Shown one piece after another: positions 31,875 to 32,940 of a DNA stretch of 32,940 bases. The stretch lies in contig NZ_JABERD010000106.1 in NCBI RefSeq assembly GCF_013044505.1, forward strand, positions 1-32,940, read 5' to 3'. The position numbers were made by a program, and so were the translations under genes. How positions within the stretch are numbered: the first letter of the stretch is position 1; the number at the start of each line of letters is the position of its first letter. The notes beneath the pieces were generated by a model. That model worked only from the letters and a program-made list of their open reading frames with translations. It made no database searches and had not been told where the DNA came from. Source of the DNA: Streptomyces sp. S3(2020). GTDB taxonomy: Bacteria > Actinomycetota > Actinomycetes > Streptomycetales > Streptomycetaceae.

Positions 31875-31902
31875 CCATTGTTGGACTCCAGTCCAGCAAT
31901 GG
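31875..31902. promoter_or_regulatory. TetR operator dyad and promoter
   Basis: CCATTGTTGGACT and AGTCCAGCAATGG form a 13-2-13 inverted repeat with 12 of 13 bases matching. It overlaps TTGACC (31871-31876), a good -35 box for the plus-strand hydrolase gene, so bound repressor would block the polymerase. It is the only strong dyad between the divergent regulator and target. Confidence 0.85.
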
Positions 31903-31922
31903 ATCCAAGTCCTGCGATGTTG

Positions 31923-31952
31923 GTCGTGAGAAGCCACGTCGTGAGAAGCCAC
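31923..31952. repeat. Perfect tandem 15-base repeat in the hydrolase leader
   Basis: GTCGTGAGAAGCCAC occurs twice back to back (31923-31937, 31938-31952), ending directly before the AAGGAGG ribosome site of the hydrolase gene. It lies in the likely 5' untranslated region and may be a recent duplication. Confidence 0.9.
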
Positions 31953-31963
31953 AAGGAGGCACC

Positions 31964-32902
31964 ATGGCTTCCGCCACCTCCCGCACGGGCCTGGTCGGGC
32001 TCGGCAGCCGCTGCCACGCCTGGATCGCGGCCGCCGGCGGATGGGGCATGAGCAACGCCGGGTTGGTCACCGGCCGGGGCGAGTCACTGCTCATCGACAC
32101 CCTTTACGACCTGCGGCTGACCAAGGCCATGCTCGACGAGCTGACACCACTGACCGCCGCCGCGCCGATCTCCACCGTGGTCAACACCCACGGCAACGGC
32201 GATCACTGGTTCGGCAACCAGCTGGTGGCCCACGCCGAGATCATCGCGGCCCGCGGCTCCATGGCCGACATGCGGCAGGTGGGTCCGGCCGAGATGCTCA
32301 CGCTGACCGGCCTGGACAGCCCCGCCGGACACTTCGCCCGCCGGATCTTCGGCCGCTTCGACTACACCGGCATCGAACCGGTCCTGCCGAACCGGGTCTT
32401 CGACGGCGAGACCGTCCTGGACATCGGCGGCACGGAAGTCCGCCTCATCGACGTCGGCCCCGCGCACAGCGCGGGAGACACGATCGTCCACGTGCCTTCG
32501 GCCGGGACCGTCTTCACCGGCGACATCGTGTTCGCCCGCGCCACACCGATCGTCTGGCACGGTCCCTTCACCCGCTGGCTCGCCGCCTGCGACCTCCTGC
32601 TCGGGCTCGACGCCGACATCATCGTGCCCGGCCACGGCCCGGTCACCACCAAACAAGCCGTCCGCGAGATCCGCGACTACCTCGAATTCGTCCACGAGCA
32701 GGCCCACGCCCGGTTCACCGCCGGCATGCCGGTCATGGACGCCGCGCGCGCCATCCGCCTCGGCCGCTTCGCCGACCTGGCCGAGAGCGAGCGCCTCGCC
32801 GTCAACGTCCACACCGTCTACCGGGAGCTCGACCCCGCGCTGCCCCCGCTCGACGGACCGGGCCTGTTCGGCTGCATGGCCGAGCTGTGCGGCGACGTCT
32901 GA
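31964..32902 (+). CDS. MBL-fold metallo-hydrolase
   Basis: AAGGAGG four bases before ATG 31964 gives 312 residues. The metallo-beta-lactamase motifs are present: NTHGNGDHWFGN (His76, Asn78, Asp80, His81), GPAHSAGDTIVHVP (His168), FTGDIVFARA (Asp187) and PGHGPVT (His224). The second His of the usual HxHxDH is Asn, as in the NTHxNGDH subfamily, where metal binding is still likely. A ~60-residue C-terminal helical extension (YLEFVHEQAHARFTAG) follows. No signal peptide is seen, so it is cytoplasmic. Hydrolysis of an ester, lactone or thioester is likely but the substrate is unknown. TetR at 31170 likely controls it. Confidence 0.9.
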   Translation: MASATSRTGLVGLGSRCHAWIAAAGGWGMSNAGLVTGRGESLLIDTLYDLRLTKAMLDELTPLTAAAPISTVVNTHGNGDHWFGNQLVAHAEIIAARGSMADMRQVGPAEMLTLTGLDSPAGHFARRIFGRFDYTGIEPVLPNRVFDGETVLDIGGTEVRLIDVGPAHSAGDTIVHVPSAGTVFTGDIVFARATPIVWHGPFTRWLAACDLLLGLDADIIVPGHGPVTTKQAVREIRDYLEFVHEQAHARFTAGMPVMDAARAIRLGRFADLAESERLAVNVHTVYRELDPALPPLDGPGLFGCMAELCGDV

Positions 32903-32940
32903 CAGCCACGCGAACCCTTCAGCCCCCAGCCCTCCCCCGG

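Overview
The window looks like a stretch of a Streptomyces (or close actinomycete) chromosome. It is very GC-rich, the third codon positions are almost all G or C, GTG and TTG starts follow GGAGG-like ribosome sites, and several genes have typical streptomycete relatives: an AraC-like regulator beside a DHFR-like protein, a NIT-domain sensor kinase, a membrane NACHT protein and Tat-exported enzymes. The mix of accessory genes, many small exported proteins and several decayed genes suits a chromosome arm. That placement is an inference. The first ~145 bases are not genomic: they are a miscalled Illumina Nextera i5 adapter preceded by a poly-T run and noise, so the window begins at a contig end.

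Layout. 0.4-1.3 kb: two small plus-strand genes, one with a Cys/His cluster and one NTF2-like/DUF4440. 1.3-2.6 kb: a decayed reductase remnant, then on the minus strand a small secreted protein followed by a lipoprotein. 2.8-3.8 kb: a divergent ArsR-type regulator. 3.9-4.9 kb: a transposase scrap and an SAM-dependent methyltransferase. 5.2-6.6 kb: a probable three-gene operon of a small membrane protein, an ECF-type sigma factor and a helical protein of unknown function, closed by a strong hairpin. 7.0-8.3 kb: an unknown multi-pass membrane protein. 8.5-10.7 kb: a Tat-exported PHP-domain protein with a His-rich start, translationally coupled to an unknown protein. 10.9-12.4 kb: a SnoaL-like protein and a luciferase-like monooxygenase. 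12.8-15.8 kb: a large membrane NACHT NTPase. 15.9-17.8 kb: a full ABC exporter. 17.9-19.2 kb: an AraC-like regulator and a DHFR-like reductase with overlapping 3' ends.

19.3-20.8 kb holds two pseudogenes in tandem, a secreted-type protein with several frameshifts and an AraC regulator with frameshifts and deletions. 21.0-22.6 kb carries a second lipoprotein plus secreted-protein pair. 22.8-24.9 kb is an orphan NIT-HAMP histidine kinase. 25.1-25.8 kb is another lipoprotein, 26.0-26.4 kb a broken DUF6000 gene, and 26.5-27.3 kb a glycine-rich secreted protein. 27.9-31.0 kb is a Tat-exported GH95 fucosidase with two discoidin-like domains inserted in its N-terminal domain, followed by a strong terminator. 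31.2-32.9 kb is a divergent TetR/MBL-hydrolase pair with a clear operator between the two genes.

Functional links visible here: TetR probably controls the MBL hydrolase and itself through the 31875-31902 dyad. The sigma factor probably acts with its two co-transcribed unknown partners, since no recognisable anti-sigma gene is present. The PHP protein and its coupled neighbour form a unit. Two separate pairs of lipoprotein plus small Cys-containing secreted protein (1678-2619 and 21045-22564) suggest a recurring extracellular module. No tRNA, rRNA, CRISPR array or intact mobile element was seen.
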